NCBI RefSeq assembly: GCF_003992595.1
Contig: NZ_RZNA01000013.1
Span: 1-64,000 of the forward strand
Direction: 5' to 3'
DNA length: 64,000 nt
DNA from: Flagellimonas oceanensis
GTDB taxonomy: Bacteria; Bacteroidota; Bacteroidia; Flavobacteriales; Flavobacteriaceae
Below, one piece after another: positions 7,466 through 16,459 of this stretch. Within the stretch, counting starts at the first letter, position 1, and every line of letters starts with the position of its first letter. A program made the position numbers and the translations under genes. Below the pieces are notes generated by a model, which saw only the letters and a list, made by a program, of their open reading frames with translations, had not been told where the DNA came from and searched no databases.

Positions 7466-10351
7466 AACCGGGTGCTGTGCCTCCCTTTTCGTCCCATCCT
7501 TAATTTGATGCCTACAACTTGTTCCATTGGCGGCAATCAAAGTTTCTTCAGGGCTTTTCTCTACGGCTGGGAACAACTTTAGTCCACCGACCTGCATACT
7601 TACTTCGTAATGCTCTTTTTCGTAACCGAAAGAACCTGCCATACCACAACAACCTGATGGTATAATCGTCACTTTGTAATTTTTGGGCAGATTCAGCACA
7701 TCAAAGGTTACCTTTTGATTGCTCAATGCTTTTTGATGACAGTGCCCATGTATTTTGATGGTCTTTTCCTCATCGGTAAAACTGTCGGACGTAATATGGC
7801 CCGCTGCAATTTCGGAAGCCAAAAACTCTTCAATCAAAAATGATTGGGAGGCCAACTTGCTTAATTGCCCCTTATCCTCATGCAATCGCTGGTACTCATC
7901 CCTGAATGATAGAATAGCGGAAGGCTCCAGTCCCACAATTGGAGTTCCTTCGTTTAAAACATCTTTGAGGTTCTCCATATTCTGGGCCACCAATTTTTTG
8001 GCTTGCTTCAAAAACCCTTTGGATAGATATGTCCTGCCACTTTCACCATAAAACAGTTCCACATCGTAACCCAACTTGCACAATAGTTCAATGGCATCCT
8101 TCCCAATCTGGATGTCCAGATACTTCACGAACTCATCAATGTAAAGTACCACCTGCTTTTTAGAGAGGTCGGTTCGCTTTACCTGATGCTTCTTCAAATG
8201 GTTCTTAAAATTGAATCGGCCCACTTTGGGCAAATGACGCTCTGGGGCTACTCCCACTGCTTTTTTAAGCATTCCCCCGATGGATTTGGACTCATACATC
8301 CAATTCGTGATGCCTGAAACCTTGCTTCCCATGGCATTCAATTGGGTATTATGGGCAAACAGTTTGCTTCGCAAAGAATAACCGTTGGCTTCTTGATAGT
8401 TGTACAAGAATTCCGCTTTCAAGGCAGCAACATCCACGTTACTGGGGCATTCACTGGCACACGCCTTACAGCTCAAACAAAGATCAAAGGCCGTTTTGAG
8501 TTCCTCGCGATCGAACCGATTGGTTTTTTCTGAATTGGTCAAAAACTCCCGTAATGCATTGGCCCTAGCGCGTGTCGTATCCTTTTCATTTTTCGTAGCT
8601 TGATAACTGGGACACATTCCACCGTTCATGTGATGGCTTTTTCTGCAGTCGCCACTACCGTTGCACTTTTCAGCAGCCTTTAAAATACCTTCACTATCCG
8701 AAAAGTCCAGCAATGTATCAACATCAGGCTCTTTACGGTCAACCTCGTAACGCAAAGACTCATCCATGGGATAAGCATCCACAATTTTACCGGGGTTGAG
8801 CACTAAATTAGGATCAAACAGGGCTTTTACCCTTTTTAAGAGTTCATAATTGGTCTCGCCTATCATCAGCGGGATAAACTCAGCACGTACAATACCATCA
8901 CCGTGTTCTCCGCTAAAACTTCCATTATAATTTTTGGTCAACTTGGCCACATCAGTGGTAATACTTCGGAACAGCACTACATCCCCGGACTTTTTCAAGT
9001 TGAGAATGGGACGCAAATGCAATTCCCCTGCCCCAGCATGTGCATAATACACGGCATCTTGGTTATACCCTTTCATGATTTGGGAAAACTCCCCGATAAA
9101 ATCTTTCAGGTCCTCTAAAGCCACCGCCGTATCCTCGATACAGGCCACTGCTTTTCTGTCCCCCACCATATTGCCCAACAAACCAAGTCCGGCTTTACGC
9201 AGTTCAATGGCCTTGTTGATGTCCTCCCCGTACAAAATTGGGTTGGCATAGCTCAAACCAGATTTTTCAATGGTTTTCAACAATCCATCAAGCTGTTTAT
9301 CCAGGTCCTCCTTAGTATCTGCTTTGACTTCCAACATTAAAATACCCGCTGGGTCACCATCCACAAAAAAACGATTCGCCAATTGGGCCCTATTGTTTTT
9401 GGTACAGTCCAGAATTACCTTGTCCATCATTTCACATAGATGGAGGTTGTGTTGCATCACAGGTGCCACATCACTCAAACAATCTTCCAAAGTTTTGTAA
9501 TGCGTAGCTACCATCGCCGCATATGGTGGCGGTAAATCATCCAACTGAAGCGTTACCTCAGTGGTAAAGGCAAGAGTACCTTCACTTCCAGATAGCAATC
9601 TGCACAAATTGAAATCAGCTTCGTCATCCCCAAAAACGTTGTTCTTGAGCAATTCATCTACCGCATAACCCGTATTTCTTCTGTGAATACTGGGTTTTGG
9701 GAACTCGGATGTTATATGATGTTGCGTTTCTGGGTTGGAAAGTTCTTCGTAAAGTTTGTTATAGATTTTGGCTTCCAACGAATCGCCTTTCTTCTTTTCT
9801 TCGAATTCTTTTTTTGAAATATCTGAGAAAAAGGCATCACTTCCGTCAGACAACACACATTGCATAGCAATTACCTTATCCCGGGTAACCCCATATTGAA
9901 TGGAAGTGGTCCCGGAAGAATTGTTGCCGACCATTCCACCTATCATACATCGGTTGGACGTAGAGGTGTTAGGACCAAAGAAAAGACCAAATGGTTTTAG
10001 ATATTGATTGAGCTCGTCACGCACAATGCCCGGCTGCACCGTAACTTGTTTCTTGTCTTTATCCAAACTGATGATTTGGGTAAAATGACGACTGACATCG
10101 ACCACAATACCTTCTCCCACACATTGACCGGCCAAGGAAGTTCCTGCCGTTCGTGGAATCAGTCCGATTTTGTTGGCGTTGGCGAAATCCAATAAAACCT
10201 TTAGGTCATCAGCATTTTTTGGGTAGGCCACCGCTGTGGGCAGCTTTCTATAAACAGAGGCATCTGTAGCATAGATGGCCTTACTTAAATCATCAAACAA
10301 CAACTCGCCTTTCAATACTTCAGAAAGGTCTTTTAACAAATTTTTATCCAA
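7436..10351 (-). CDS. FAD-binding and Fe-S oxidoreductase (YdiJ / D-2-hydroxyacid dehydrogenase-like)
   Basis: A 971-residue fusion. The N-terminal half is an FAD-linked oxidase of the GlcD/D-lactate dehydrogenase type (PRTAGTSLAGQCVGEG in the FAD-binding part). The middle has ferredoxin-like cysteine clusters (CNGSGDC, CLSCKACASECP). The C-terminal part is a CCG-type domain (SGCCGMAGSFG) as in GlpC/heterodisulfide reductase proteins. E. coli YdiJ, of the same layout, oxidises D-2-hydroxyglutarate; that assignment here is inference. The start is a TTG at 10351, with no ATG in the upstream open frame. The 3' end overlaps the convergent LpxH-like gene by 30 bases. Confidence 0.88.
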   Translation of the reverse strand: MDKNLLKDLSEVLKGELLFDDLSKAIYATDASVYRKLPTAVAYPKNADDLKVLLDFANANKIGLIPRTAGTSLAGQCVGEGIVVDVSRHFTQIISLDKDKKQVTVQPGIVRDELNQYLKPFGLFFGPNTSTSNRCMIGGMVGNNSSGTTSIQYGVTRDKVIAMQCVLSDGSDAFFSDISKKEFEEKKKGDSLEAKIYNKLYEELSNPETQHHITSEFPKPSIHRRNTGYAVDELLKNNVFGDDEADFNLCRLLSGSEGTLAFTTEVTLQLDDLPPPYAAMVATHYKTLEDCLSDVAPVMQHNLHLCEMMDKVILDCTKNNRAQLANRFFVDGDPAGILMLEVKADTKEDLDKQLDGLLKTIEKSGLSYANPILYGEDINKAIELRKAGLGLLGNMVGDRKAVACIEDTAVALEDLKDFIGEFSQIMKGYNQDAVYYAHAGAGELHLRPILNLKKSGDVVLFRSITTDVAKLTKNYNGSFSGEHGDGIVRAEFIPLMIGETNYELLKRVKALFDPNLVLNPGKIVDAYPMDESLRYEVDRKEPDVDTLLDFSDSEGILKAAEKCNGSGDCRKSHHMNGGMCPSYQATKNEKDTTRARANALREFLTNSEKTNRFDREELKTAFDLCLSCKACASECPSNVDVAALKAEFLYNYQEANGYSLRSKLFAHNTQLNAMGSKVSGITNWMYESKSIGGMLKKAVGVAPERHLPKVGRFNFKNHLKKHQVKRTDLSKKQVVLYIDEFVKYLDIQIGKDAIELLCKLGYDVELFYGESGRTYLSKGFLKQAKKLVAQNMENLKDVLNEGTPIVGLEPSAILSFRDEYQRLHEDKGQLSKLASQSFLIEEFLASEIAAGHITSDSFTDEEKTIKIHGHCHQKALSNQKVTFDVLNLPKNYKVTIIPSGCCGMAGSFGYEKEHYEVSMQVGGLKLFPAVEKSPEETLIAANGTSCRHQIKDGTKREAQHPVSILRQALVI

Positions 10352-10439
10352 TTCGGAATACTTTTTGGGAACTAAAACCAGTTTTAGAACGTAAATCTAA
10401 TACAAAACTATCTCTAATTTTTAACTTAACGAGAACCTC

Positions 10440-10937
10440 ATGAAGATTACCACATTATTTTCAGTTTTATTTTTGTTTGCAACAGTTAGCCTTAGCGCAC
10501 AAAGTATTTCCGAGCATGCCTTGGGATTGCGTTTGGGCGATAGCGATGGCTTCGGAGCCGAGATATCCTATCAAAAATCAATAGGCCAATACAACCGTGC
10601 CGAATTTGACCTTGGTTGGAGAGACAGTAGGGAATTTGATGCCTTTAAACTAACAGGTGTTTACCAATGGGTACACCAGTTGGACGGTAACTTTAACTGG
10701 TACTACGGCGTAGGCGGTGGATTAGGTAGTGTAGATTTTGAACCGAACCCCAATTTCGACGATGACAACGACGGCTTGTTCGTTTTTGCGGCAGGAGACA
10801 TTGGTGTGGAATATGATTTTGACATTCCACTGTTGCTTTCATTGGATTTTAGACCTGAAATCGGTTTGGTCGGTTACGATGGATTCGACAATGATTTTGA
10901 TTTCGACATTGCGCTGGGTATCCGATACCAATTCTAA
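10440..10937 (+). CDS. Small outer-membrane beta-barrel-like protein
   Basis: A 165-residue protein with a signal peptide (MKITTLFSVLFLFATVSLSAQ). The mature part alternates polar and aromatic residues as in beta strands and ends in a terminal aromatic strand (LGIRYQF), as usual for outer-membrane barrels. The size would suit an eight-stranded barrel. An acidic loop rich in Asp/Asn lies near residues 100-110. No functional motif is recognised. A strong terminator follows, so it is probably a single-gene transcript, divergent from the YdiJ-like gene. Confidence 0.7.
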   Translation: MKITTLFSVLFLFATVSLSAQSISEHALGLRLGDSDGFGAEISYQKSIGQYNRAEFDLGWRDSREFDAFKLTGVYQWVHQLDGNFNWYYGVGGGLGSVDFEPNPNFDDDNDGLFVFAAGDIGVEYDFDIPLLLSLDFRPEIGLVGYDGFDNDFDFDIALGIRYQF

Positions 10938-10957
10938 ATTTAGAAAACTTTATAGTC

Positions 10958-10992
10958 AACCCTTGGCCCCTATTAAAGCCAAGGGTTTTTTT
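10958..10992 (+). terminator. Strong intrinsic terminator
   Basis: A perfect ten-base stem, AACCCTTGGC at 10958-10967 and GCCAAGGGTT at 10978-10987, with a ten-base loop and a run of T to 10992. It ends the small barrel gene transcript. Confidence 0.9.
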
Positions 10993-11035
10993 ATACCATA
11001 AACATTGAATACCTTCGCAATCCAAACATATAGAA

Positions 11036-12157
11036 ATGAAAAGACTATTTGCAATATTCTTGGGAGTACTATTTTTAGCTTCCTGTGATTCTGAACATGA
11101 AGGATACGTCATCAGCGGTTCCATAAAAGGAGAACCGGAAAATGGAACCATGGTGTTCTTAAAAACAACGGATTCCGTCAATCAATTGGTAGATGTGGAC
11201 ACAGCTACCGTGGAAAACGGGCTGTTTAGTTTTAACGGAAGCCAGGATGAGCCTAAAATGCACTATCTTTTTGTGGACAAGGTTCGTGGGAACGCTCCAA
11301 TAATTGTGGAAAACGGAATCATTGATGTAGAGTTCCAAAAAGACAGTATCGGTTTTGCAAAGGTCAAAGGAACTGAGCAAAATGAATTGTTCATGGACTT
11401 TTTGACCGAGTCCCGTATACTATCCGACCGTGCAAGGAGCATGCAAAACGATATGCGTACGGCAGCGCAACAAAGGGATACCGCCACAGTGGCGGCACTT
11501 CGCGAAGAATTCATGGAATTCCAAGAAGATGCAAAAAACTTCAACATTGATTTTGCCAAGAACAATCCCAATGCATTTGTATCTGTATTGGTAGTAGGAA
11601 ATCTTTTGGCCACAAAAGCACTTCCCGTGGATGAAATAAGGGAATTGTACGAAGGTCTTTCTCCTGAAATGAAAGCAACCGAACCCGGCAAAAAGATTGG
11701 CGAACAATTGGAAAATTTAAAATCCACAGAAGTCGGCGCCGTTGCCCCGGACTTTTCAGCTCCTACCCCGACGGGCGATGTACTGGCACTTAACGATGTG
11801 ACCAGCAACGCCAAACTGACGTTGGTGGACTTTTGGGCAGCTTGGTGCAAACCATGCCGTGCTGAAAACCCGAATATTGTCTCGGTTTACAAAAAATATC
11901 ACGAAAAAGGATTTGATGTCCTTGGCGTTTCTTTGGACAACAAAGCCGAGCATTGGACCAATGCCATTGAATCTGACGGATTGGAATGGAACCACATTTC
12001 CAATCTACAGCGTTTTCAAGATCCAATCGCTCGTTTATACAACATCAATGCGATACCAGCGGCATTTTTACTGGACGAAAATGGCGTTATTGTAGCAAGA
12101 GACCTTAGAGGTCCTGCATTGGAAGAAAAAGTTGCTGAAATCCTCGGTAAGAGCTAA
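11036..12157 (+). CDS. DUF4369-thioredoxin (TlpA/ResA-like) lipoprotein
   Basis: A 373-residue predicted lipoprotein (LFLASC, Cys17). An N-terminal DUF4369-type beta domain (about 22-115) is followed by a helical linker (about 115-230) and a C-terminal TlpA/ResA-like thioredoxin domain with the redox motif WCKPC near residues 270-274. Such proteins are common in Bacteroidota and are thought to keep envelope cysteines reduced or assist cytochrome c maturation; the partner here is unknown. It stands alone between two terminators. The ATG at 11036 directly precedes the lipoprotein signal. Confidence 0.88.
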   Translation: MKRLFAIFLGVLFLASCDSEHEGYVISGSIKGEPENGTMVFLKTTDSVNQLVDVDTATVENGLFSFNGSQDEPKMHYLFVDKVRGNAPIIVENGIIDVEFQKDSIGFAKVKGTEQNELFMDFLTESRILSDRARSMQNDMRTAAQQRDTATVAALREEFMEFQEDAKNFNIDFAKNNPNAFVSVLVVGNLLATKALPVDEIRELYEGLSPEMKATEPGKKIGEQLENLKSTEVGAVAPDFSAPTPTGDVLALNDVTSNAKLTLVDFWAAWCKPCRAENPNIVSVYKKYHEKGFDVLGVSLDNKAEHWTNAIESDGLEWNHISNLQRFQDPIARLYNINAIPAAFLLDENGVIVARDLRGPALEEKVAEILGKS

Positions 12158-12183
12158 GCAGCACAATATATTTTTGATAAAAG

Positions 12184-12212
12184 AAGGTCTTGATGTTTTC
12201 AAGGCCTTTTTT
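12184..12212 (+). terminator. Intrinsic terminator after the TlpA-like gene
   Basis: AAGGTCTTG (12184-12192) pairs with CAAGGCCTT (12200-12208), with one G-T pair, followed by six T. The rhomboid gene converges on it from the other side and ends at 12219. Confidence 0.8.
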
Positions 12213-12218
12213 ATTGGG

Positions 12219-12869
12219 TTATATTTTACCCATTTTATCCAATACAAAAAGGATGATAATCGGAATAGCGAGCAATACCACAATCAAAGTATCCGTCACA
12301 AAGAGCTCTGGCATAAACAATAACGTTGTTGCGTAGCCACCAATAGCACCACCAAAGTGAGCAGTATGACCGATGTTGCCCATCCTGCTTTTCATACCCC
12401 AAATGGAATACAATAAATAAGCAATACCCAATACATAGGCAGGTAACGGAATCGGGATAAACATGATACCCAATTGCATATCGGGATTCAACAATATGGC
12501 TGCATAGAGAACTCCCATTACAGCTCCACTGGCACCAACAGCACTGTAAAATGGCTCATCCTTGTGAAAAACAAGCGCCAACAGACTCCCAGCAATCAAA
12601 CTGACCAGATAAATGATCAGAAACTTGATGGAACCGAACCAACTTATGACCACGGGAGCAAAAAAGTAAAGCGTGAACATGTTCAGAAACAAATGCGAAA
12701 TGTCCACATGCAAAAAGCCTGAAGTTACCATTCGCTCTCGCTGACCTGCCTGTATGGCATTAATACTGAACTTGTATCTATCAAAAAAAGTTGTGTTACT
12801 GAACCCGCGCAGGGAAACCAAAACATTAGCGGCCATAATGGCAATGGTAGCGATATGTAAATTGAGCAT
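12219..12869 (-). CDS. Rhomboid family intramembrane serine protease
   Basis: A 216-residue protein with six predicted membrane helices. The catalytic serine lies in GASG (Ser114), the catalytic histidine in HTAHFGG (His171), and the HLFLNM segment (59-64) matches the conserved HxxxN of rhomboids. It would cleave membrane-spanning substrates within or near the bilayer; targets are unknown. The gene is divergent from the LpxL-like gene across 53 bases holding a palindrome of two back-to-back -7 boxes (12889-12906). Confidence 0.92.
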   Translation of the reverse strand: MLNLHIATIAIMAANVLVSLRGFSNTTFFDRYKFSINAIQAGQRERMVTSGFLHVDISHLFLNMFTLYFFAPVVISWFGSIKFLIIYLVSLIAGSLLALVFHKDEPFYSAVGASGAVMGVLYAAILLNPDMQLGIMFIPIPLPAYVLGIAYLLYSIWGMKSRMGNIGHTAHFGGAIGGYATTLLFMPELFVTDTLIVVLLAIPIIILFVLDKMGKI

Positions 12870-12888
12870 GTAAAAAAAGGTTTGGGTT

Positions 12889-12906
12889 CAAATATAGCTA
12901 TATTTG
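12889..12906. promoter_or_regulatory. Palindromic divergent promoter core
   Basis: CAAATATAGCTATATTTG is an 18-base perfect palindrome. Each half reads as an exact -7 box (TATATTTG), one for the rhomboid gene on the - strand and one for the acyltransferase on the + strand. The + box ends 16 bases before its start codon. The - box lies 20 bases before the rhomboid start. Polymerase could occupy only one direction at a time. Confidence 0.6.
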
Positions 12907-12922
12907 CACACAAGAATAGTCT

Positions 12923-13816
12923 ATGCAGCTAGTAGTTTATATCCTTGTTTATCCTTTGCTCTGGTTGATTTCCAGACTCCCGTTTAAAGTCATTTATTTT
13001 ATTTCTGATGGTATCTATGTACTCCTCTATCGGGTAATTGGTTACCGTAAAAAAGTGGTCCGCAACAATTTAAAGCTGGTGTTCCCTGAAAAATCAGAAA
13101 AAGAACGACTGGTTATAGAGAAAAAATTCTTTAGGCATATGTGCGATATATTTCTGGAGATGATGAAGACCATGGGTATGAGCAAAAAGGAAATTCAAGA
13201 ACGATTCACCGTTACCAATATTGAATTGCTCAATGGTTTGGAAAAAAAGGGTTTAAATACCATGCTCATGCTTCCGCACTATGCAAGTTGGGAATGGGTG
13301 TTATCCTTAAATCTTCAAATTATATCCAAAGGCTACGGTATTTATCAAAAAGTGGAAAACAAGTATTTTGATAAATTGGTTAGGGATATAAGAGGCAAAT
13401 ACAATACCGAACTCATATCAACCAGGGAATCCAGGAAAATTCTGAAAGAAGCAAAAGAAAGCAAAGAACTTATGATGGTTGGTATCATTAGTGATCAGTC
13501 TCCTATGGTAAGTAAAGCAAAATATTGGACAGACTTCATGGGAATAGTCGTTCCCGCCCACGTTGGAGGCGAAGAAATCTGCAAAGCCATCAACTTTATT
13601 CCTGTCTACCTCAAAGTCCGTAAAAAGAAAAGAGGATATTACGAGGGTACATTTAAAATTCTTTCTGAAAACCCTACCGAAGTTCCCGATTATGAAATTA
13701 CGGATGCCTTTCTACGAGAAACGGAAAAATCCATTCGGGAAGCACCGGAGTACTATTTCTGGACTCACAAACGCTGGAAACACAAAGACAAAGCGCCTAA
13801 ATCATTGAAAAAGTGA
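12923..13816 (+). CDS. LpxL/HtrB-like lipid A acyltransferase
   Basis: A 297-residue lysophospholipid-acyltransferase-superfamily protein. The catalytic HX4D/E motif is seen as HYASWE (His119, Glu124), preceded by an N-terminal membrane anchor and followed by basic segments typical of LpxL/LpxM. These enzymes add secondary acyl chains to lipid A at the inner face of the inner membrane. Like many Bacteroidota homologues it could use an acyl-ACP for lipid A or for another glycolipid. The next gene starts 27 bases downstream and is probably in the same transcript. Confidence 0.85.
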   Translation: MQLVVYILVYPLLWLISRLPFKVIYFISDGIYVLLYRVIGYRKKVVRNNLKLVFPEKSEKERLVIEKKFFRHMCDIFLEMMKTMGMSKKEIQERFTVTNIELLNGLEKKGLNTMLMLPHYASWEWVLSLNLQIISKGYGIYQKVENKYFDKLVRDIRGKYNTELISTRESRKILKEAKESKELMMVGIISDQSPMVSKAKYWTDFMGIVVPAHVGGEEICKAINFIPVYLKVRKKKRGYYEGTFKILSENPTEVPDYEITDAFLRETEKSIREAPEYYFWTHKRWKHKDKAPKSLKK

Positions 13817-13843
13817 TATCTTGACAAGAGAAGATCACTGTCG

Positions 13844-14380
13844 ATGAAAAAATCAATCATTATCTTTTTTTGTTTGGGAATTAGTCTATGCTTTGGACAA
13901 ACATCCCCGAAACAAGTACCATCGGAAATCATGGAGGCTATCAAAAACGATGTTTGGGTGCCTTTTATGGAAGCTTACGACCAATTGGATTCACAAAAAA
14001 TCAAGTCCATCCATACCCAGGATATTGTTCGGGTAACCATTTCCCAAAACAATATTGAATCCGGCAATCACTATCTGGAAGGCTTTGGTGGATTTTTAGA
14101 TGGAGTAAAAGACCGAGGAAACCATTTGAGCATAGCTTTTGCGATTCTTACCACTGCCCTTAATTCCATGAAAGATGTTGCTTATCAAACCGGTTATTAT
14201 CGTTTAAGTCGATACGATACAAAAAATGCCGAACCTCAATATGTAGGTTATGGTTTTTTCAATGTTGGACTCCGCAAGGAAAACGGAACGTGGAAAATCT
14301 GGCTGGATTCCGATAGTCGCACCGATATTTCAGACGATGAATTTGATAGTTCAAAAATCATCTATGAGTTAGAAAAATAG
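13844..14380 (+). CDS. Exported DUF4440 / NTF2-like protein
   Basis: A 178-residue protein with a signal peptide (MKKSIIIFFCLGISLCFGQ). The mature part has the pattern of the DUF4440/SnoaL-like NTF2 fold: an N-terminal helix pair, then strands ending in ENGTWKIWLDSDS. These folds bind small ligands or act as accessory domains, and no catalytic set is evident. It ends two bases before the convergent glmM stop, without a visible hairpin. It is likely co-transcribed with the upstream acyltransferase. Confidence 0.65.
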   Translation: MKKSIIIFFCLGISLCFGQTSPKQVPSEIMEAIKNDVWVPFMEAYDQLDSQKIKSIHTQDIVRVTISQNNIESGNHYLEGFGGFLDGVKDRGNHLSIAFAILTTALNSMKDVAYQTGYYRLSRYDTKNAEPQYVGYGFFNVGLRKENGTWKIWLDSDSRTDISDDEFDSSKIIYELEK

Positions 14381-14382
14381 AT

Positions 14383-15774
14383 TTATTCCAATCCTGCTAC
14401 TTCCTTGATCTCACCGATGATTCTATCGGCCAAACCATCCGCTTCGTTCTGTGACTTTGCCTCGGTATAGATTCGGATAATCGGCTCTGTGTTCGATTTT
14501 CTTAAGTGTACCCAGTTTTCCGGGAAATCAATCTTTACTCCATCGATAGTGGATACCTCCTCATCTTTGTACTTGTTGTGCATGGCCTCCAAAAGTGCAT
14601 CCACATCCAAGTCCGGCGTCAATTGAATTTTCTTTTTGCTCATAAAATAACTCGGATAGCTGGCTCGCAGTTCGGCCACAGTTCCTCCTCGCTCTGCCAT
14701 CAGCATCAAGAACAAGGCTGTTCCTACCAAAGCATCACGTCCATAATGGCTTTCTGGGTATATGATTCCGCCATTTCCTTCCCCACCGATAATGGCATTG
14801 TTGGCCTTCATTTTGGTTACCACGTTTACCTCTCCTACTGCAGCGGCTTCGTACGTACCGCCATATTTTTCGGTCACATCGCGCAAAGCTCTCGAAGAAG
14901 ATAGGTTGGAAACCGTATTTCCTTTGGTTTTGGACAACACATAATCGGCACAAGCCACCAATGTATATTCCTCGCCGAACATTTCCCCATCATTGCTGAT
15001 GAATGCCAAACGATCTACATCCGGGTCGACCACAATACCAAAATCGGCCTTTTCCTCAACTACTTTTTTACAGATATCACCCAAATGTTGTTTTAAAGGT
15101 TCTGGATTGTGCGGAAAGTGTCCCGTTGGGTCGCAATAGAGCTTTACCACTTCTACCCCGAGTTCTTCAAGCAACTTGGGAATGGCAATACCTCCCGTGG
15201 AGTTCACACCATCCACCACAACTTTGAATCCAGCTTTTTTGATGGTTTCGGCATCTACCAAGGGTAACTCCAGCACTTCATCAATATGGATATCGATATA
15301 GGAATCATTTTTAATGATTTCCCCTAAATCATCTACCTCTGCAAACTCGAAATCCTCTTTCTCGGCCAAGGCAAGAATCTTCGCCCCCTGTTCCGCATCC
15401 AAAAACTCGCCTTTTTCATTCAATAATTTCAAGGCGTTCCATTGCTTGGGGTTGTGACTCGCCGTTAAAATGATGCCACCATCCGCTTTTTCCAAAGGAA
15501 CCGCAATCTCCACGGTTGGCGTGGTGGACAATCCTAGGTCAATCACATCAATTCCAAGTCCCACCAAGGTGGAAACCACCAAGTTCTGGATCATCTCCCC
15601 AGATAAACGCGCATCCCTTCCAATTACAACCTTCAATTTATCATTCTCTGAATACGATTTAAGCCACGAGCCATAGGCAGCTGCAAATTTAACCGCATCA
15701 ACAGGTGTTAAGTTGTCGTTTGTTTGGCCCCCAATGGTGCCTCGTATACCAGAAATGGATTTGATCAGTGTCAT
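14383..15774 (-). CDS. glmM: Phosphoglucosamine mutase
   Basis: A 463-residue alpha-D-phosphohexomutase. The phosphoserine loop is TASHNPKQ (Ser106), the metal loop is DPDVDRL, the sugar-binding loop is GEGNGG, and the C-terminal phosphate site is RKSNTEPIIRI. In this family Bacteroidota enzymes are annotated as GlmM, converting glucosamine-6-phosphate to glucosamine-1-phosphate for peptidoglycan and lipid A; use of other hexose phosphates is possible. It has an exact TATATTTG box just upstream (15795-15802) and diverges from the AcpH gene. Confidence 0.88.
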   Translation of the reverse strand: MTLIKSISGIRGTIGGQTNDNLTPVDAVKFAAAYGSWLKSYSENDKLKVVIGRDARLSGEMIQNLVVSTLVGLGIDVIDLGLSTTPTVEIAVPLEKADGGIILTASHNPKQWNALKLLNEKGEFLDAEQGAKILALAEKEDFEFAEVDDLGEIIKNDSYIDIHIDEVLELPLVDAETIKKAGFKVVVDGVNSTGGIAIPKLLEELGVEVVKLYCDPTGHFPHNPEPLKQHLGDICKKVVEEKADFGIVVDPDVDRLAFISNDGEMFGEEYTLVACADYVLSKTKGNTVSNLSSSRALRDVTEKYGGTYEAAAVGEVNVVTKMKANNAIIGGEGNGGIIYPESHYGRDALVGTALFLMLMAERGGTVAELRASYPSYFMSKKKIQLTPDLDVDALLEAMHNKYKDEEVSTIDGVKIDFPENWVHLRKSNTEPIIRIYTEAKSQNEADGLADRIIGEIKEVAGLE

Positions 15775-15794
15775 AATTGTTAAAAAAGTTTTTG

Positions 15795-15802
15795 CAAATA
15801 TA
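15795..15802 (-). promoter_or_regulatory. Candidate -7 box for glmM
   Basis: On the - strand this reads TATATTTG, an exact TAnnTTTG match, 20 bases before the start codon, implying a short leader. A TAAATTTC sequence on the + strand (15836-15843) may serve the divergent AcpH gene. Confidence 0.5.
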
Positions 15803-15865
15803 GTTGGGCTTACCCGATTACATGTTTTGAATTTGTAAATTTCGACAGAAAAGGAATTTGCCCCG

Positions 15866-16459
15866 ATGAACTTCTTAGCGCATATCTATCTCTCTTTTGA
15901 TGATGAGGAAATAACTTTGGGTAATTTCTTTGCCGACCATATACGTGGTAACAAATACAAACATTTGCCGGACAAAATCCAGAAAGGCATCCTCCTCCAC
16001 CGTGAAATCGACACATTTACCGATACACACCCTACAGTAAGACAAAGCAGCAAACGACTCCATAAAAATTACAGCCACTACAGCCGAGTGATCGTAGATA
16101 TTTATTACGATCATTTTTTGGCCAAAAACTGGAGCGATTATTCGGATATGCCTTTGGATGAATACGTAGAAAACTTCTATGATCTATTGGAGGACAATTA
16201 TGATATCCTCCCCATGGCCACCAAACGAATGATGCCCTACATGATTGCAGACAATTGGTTGCTCAATTATGCCAATTTAGCGGGAATCGACCGTGTGCTC
16301 AACGGAATGAACCGAAGAACCAAGAACAAGTCCCGAATGAATTTTGCCATTTTGGACCTTGAAGAACACTATACAGAATTCGAAAATGAGTTTACCTCCT
16401 TTTTCGAAGAATTAATTACTTTTTCCAACCAAAAATTTATTTCCCTATGCGAAGACTAA
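15866..16459 (+). CDS. acpH: Acyl carrier protein phosphodiesterase (AcpH, DUF479)
   Basis: A 197-residue all-helical protein of the AcpH/DUF479 family, HD-like hydrolases that remove the 4'-phosphopantetheine arm from acyl carrier protein. The family start MNFLAHIYLSF, the metal-type segment GNFFADHIRG, and the HREIDTFTDTHP stretch (about 50-60) are present. Its last 13 bases overlap the start of the gamma-glutamyltransferase gene, which implies translational coupling, though a functional link between the two is not obvious. Confidence 0.88.
   Translation: MNFLAHIYLSFDDEEITLGNFFADHIRGNKYKHLPDKIQKGILLHREIDTFTDTHPTVRQSSKRLHKNYSHYSRVIVDIYYDHFLAKNWSDYSDMPLDEYVENFYDLLEDNYDILPMATKRMMPYMIADNWLLNYANLAGIDRVLNGMNRRTKNKSRMNFAILDLEEHYTEFENEFTSFFEELITFSNQKFISLCED

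Noticed and set aside
11263-11850. 195-codon open frame opposite the TlpA-like lipoprotein
   Set aside because: Shadow frame rich in Ser/Thr; the + strand gene has a clear signal and redox motif.
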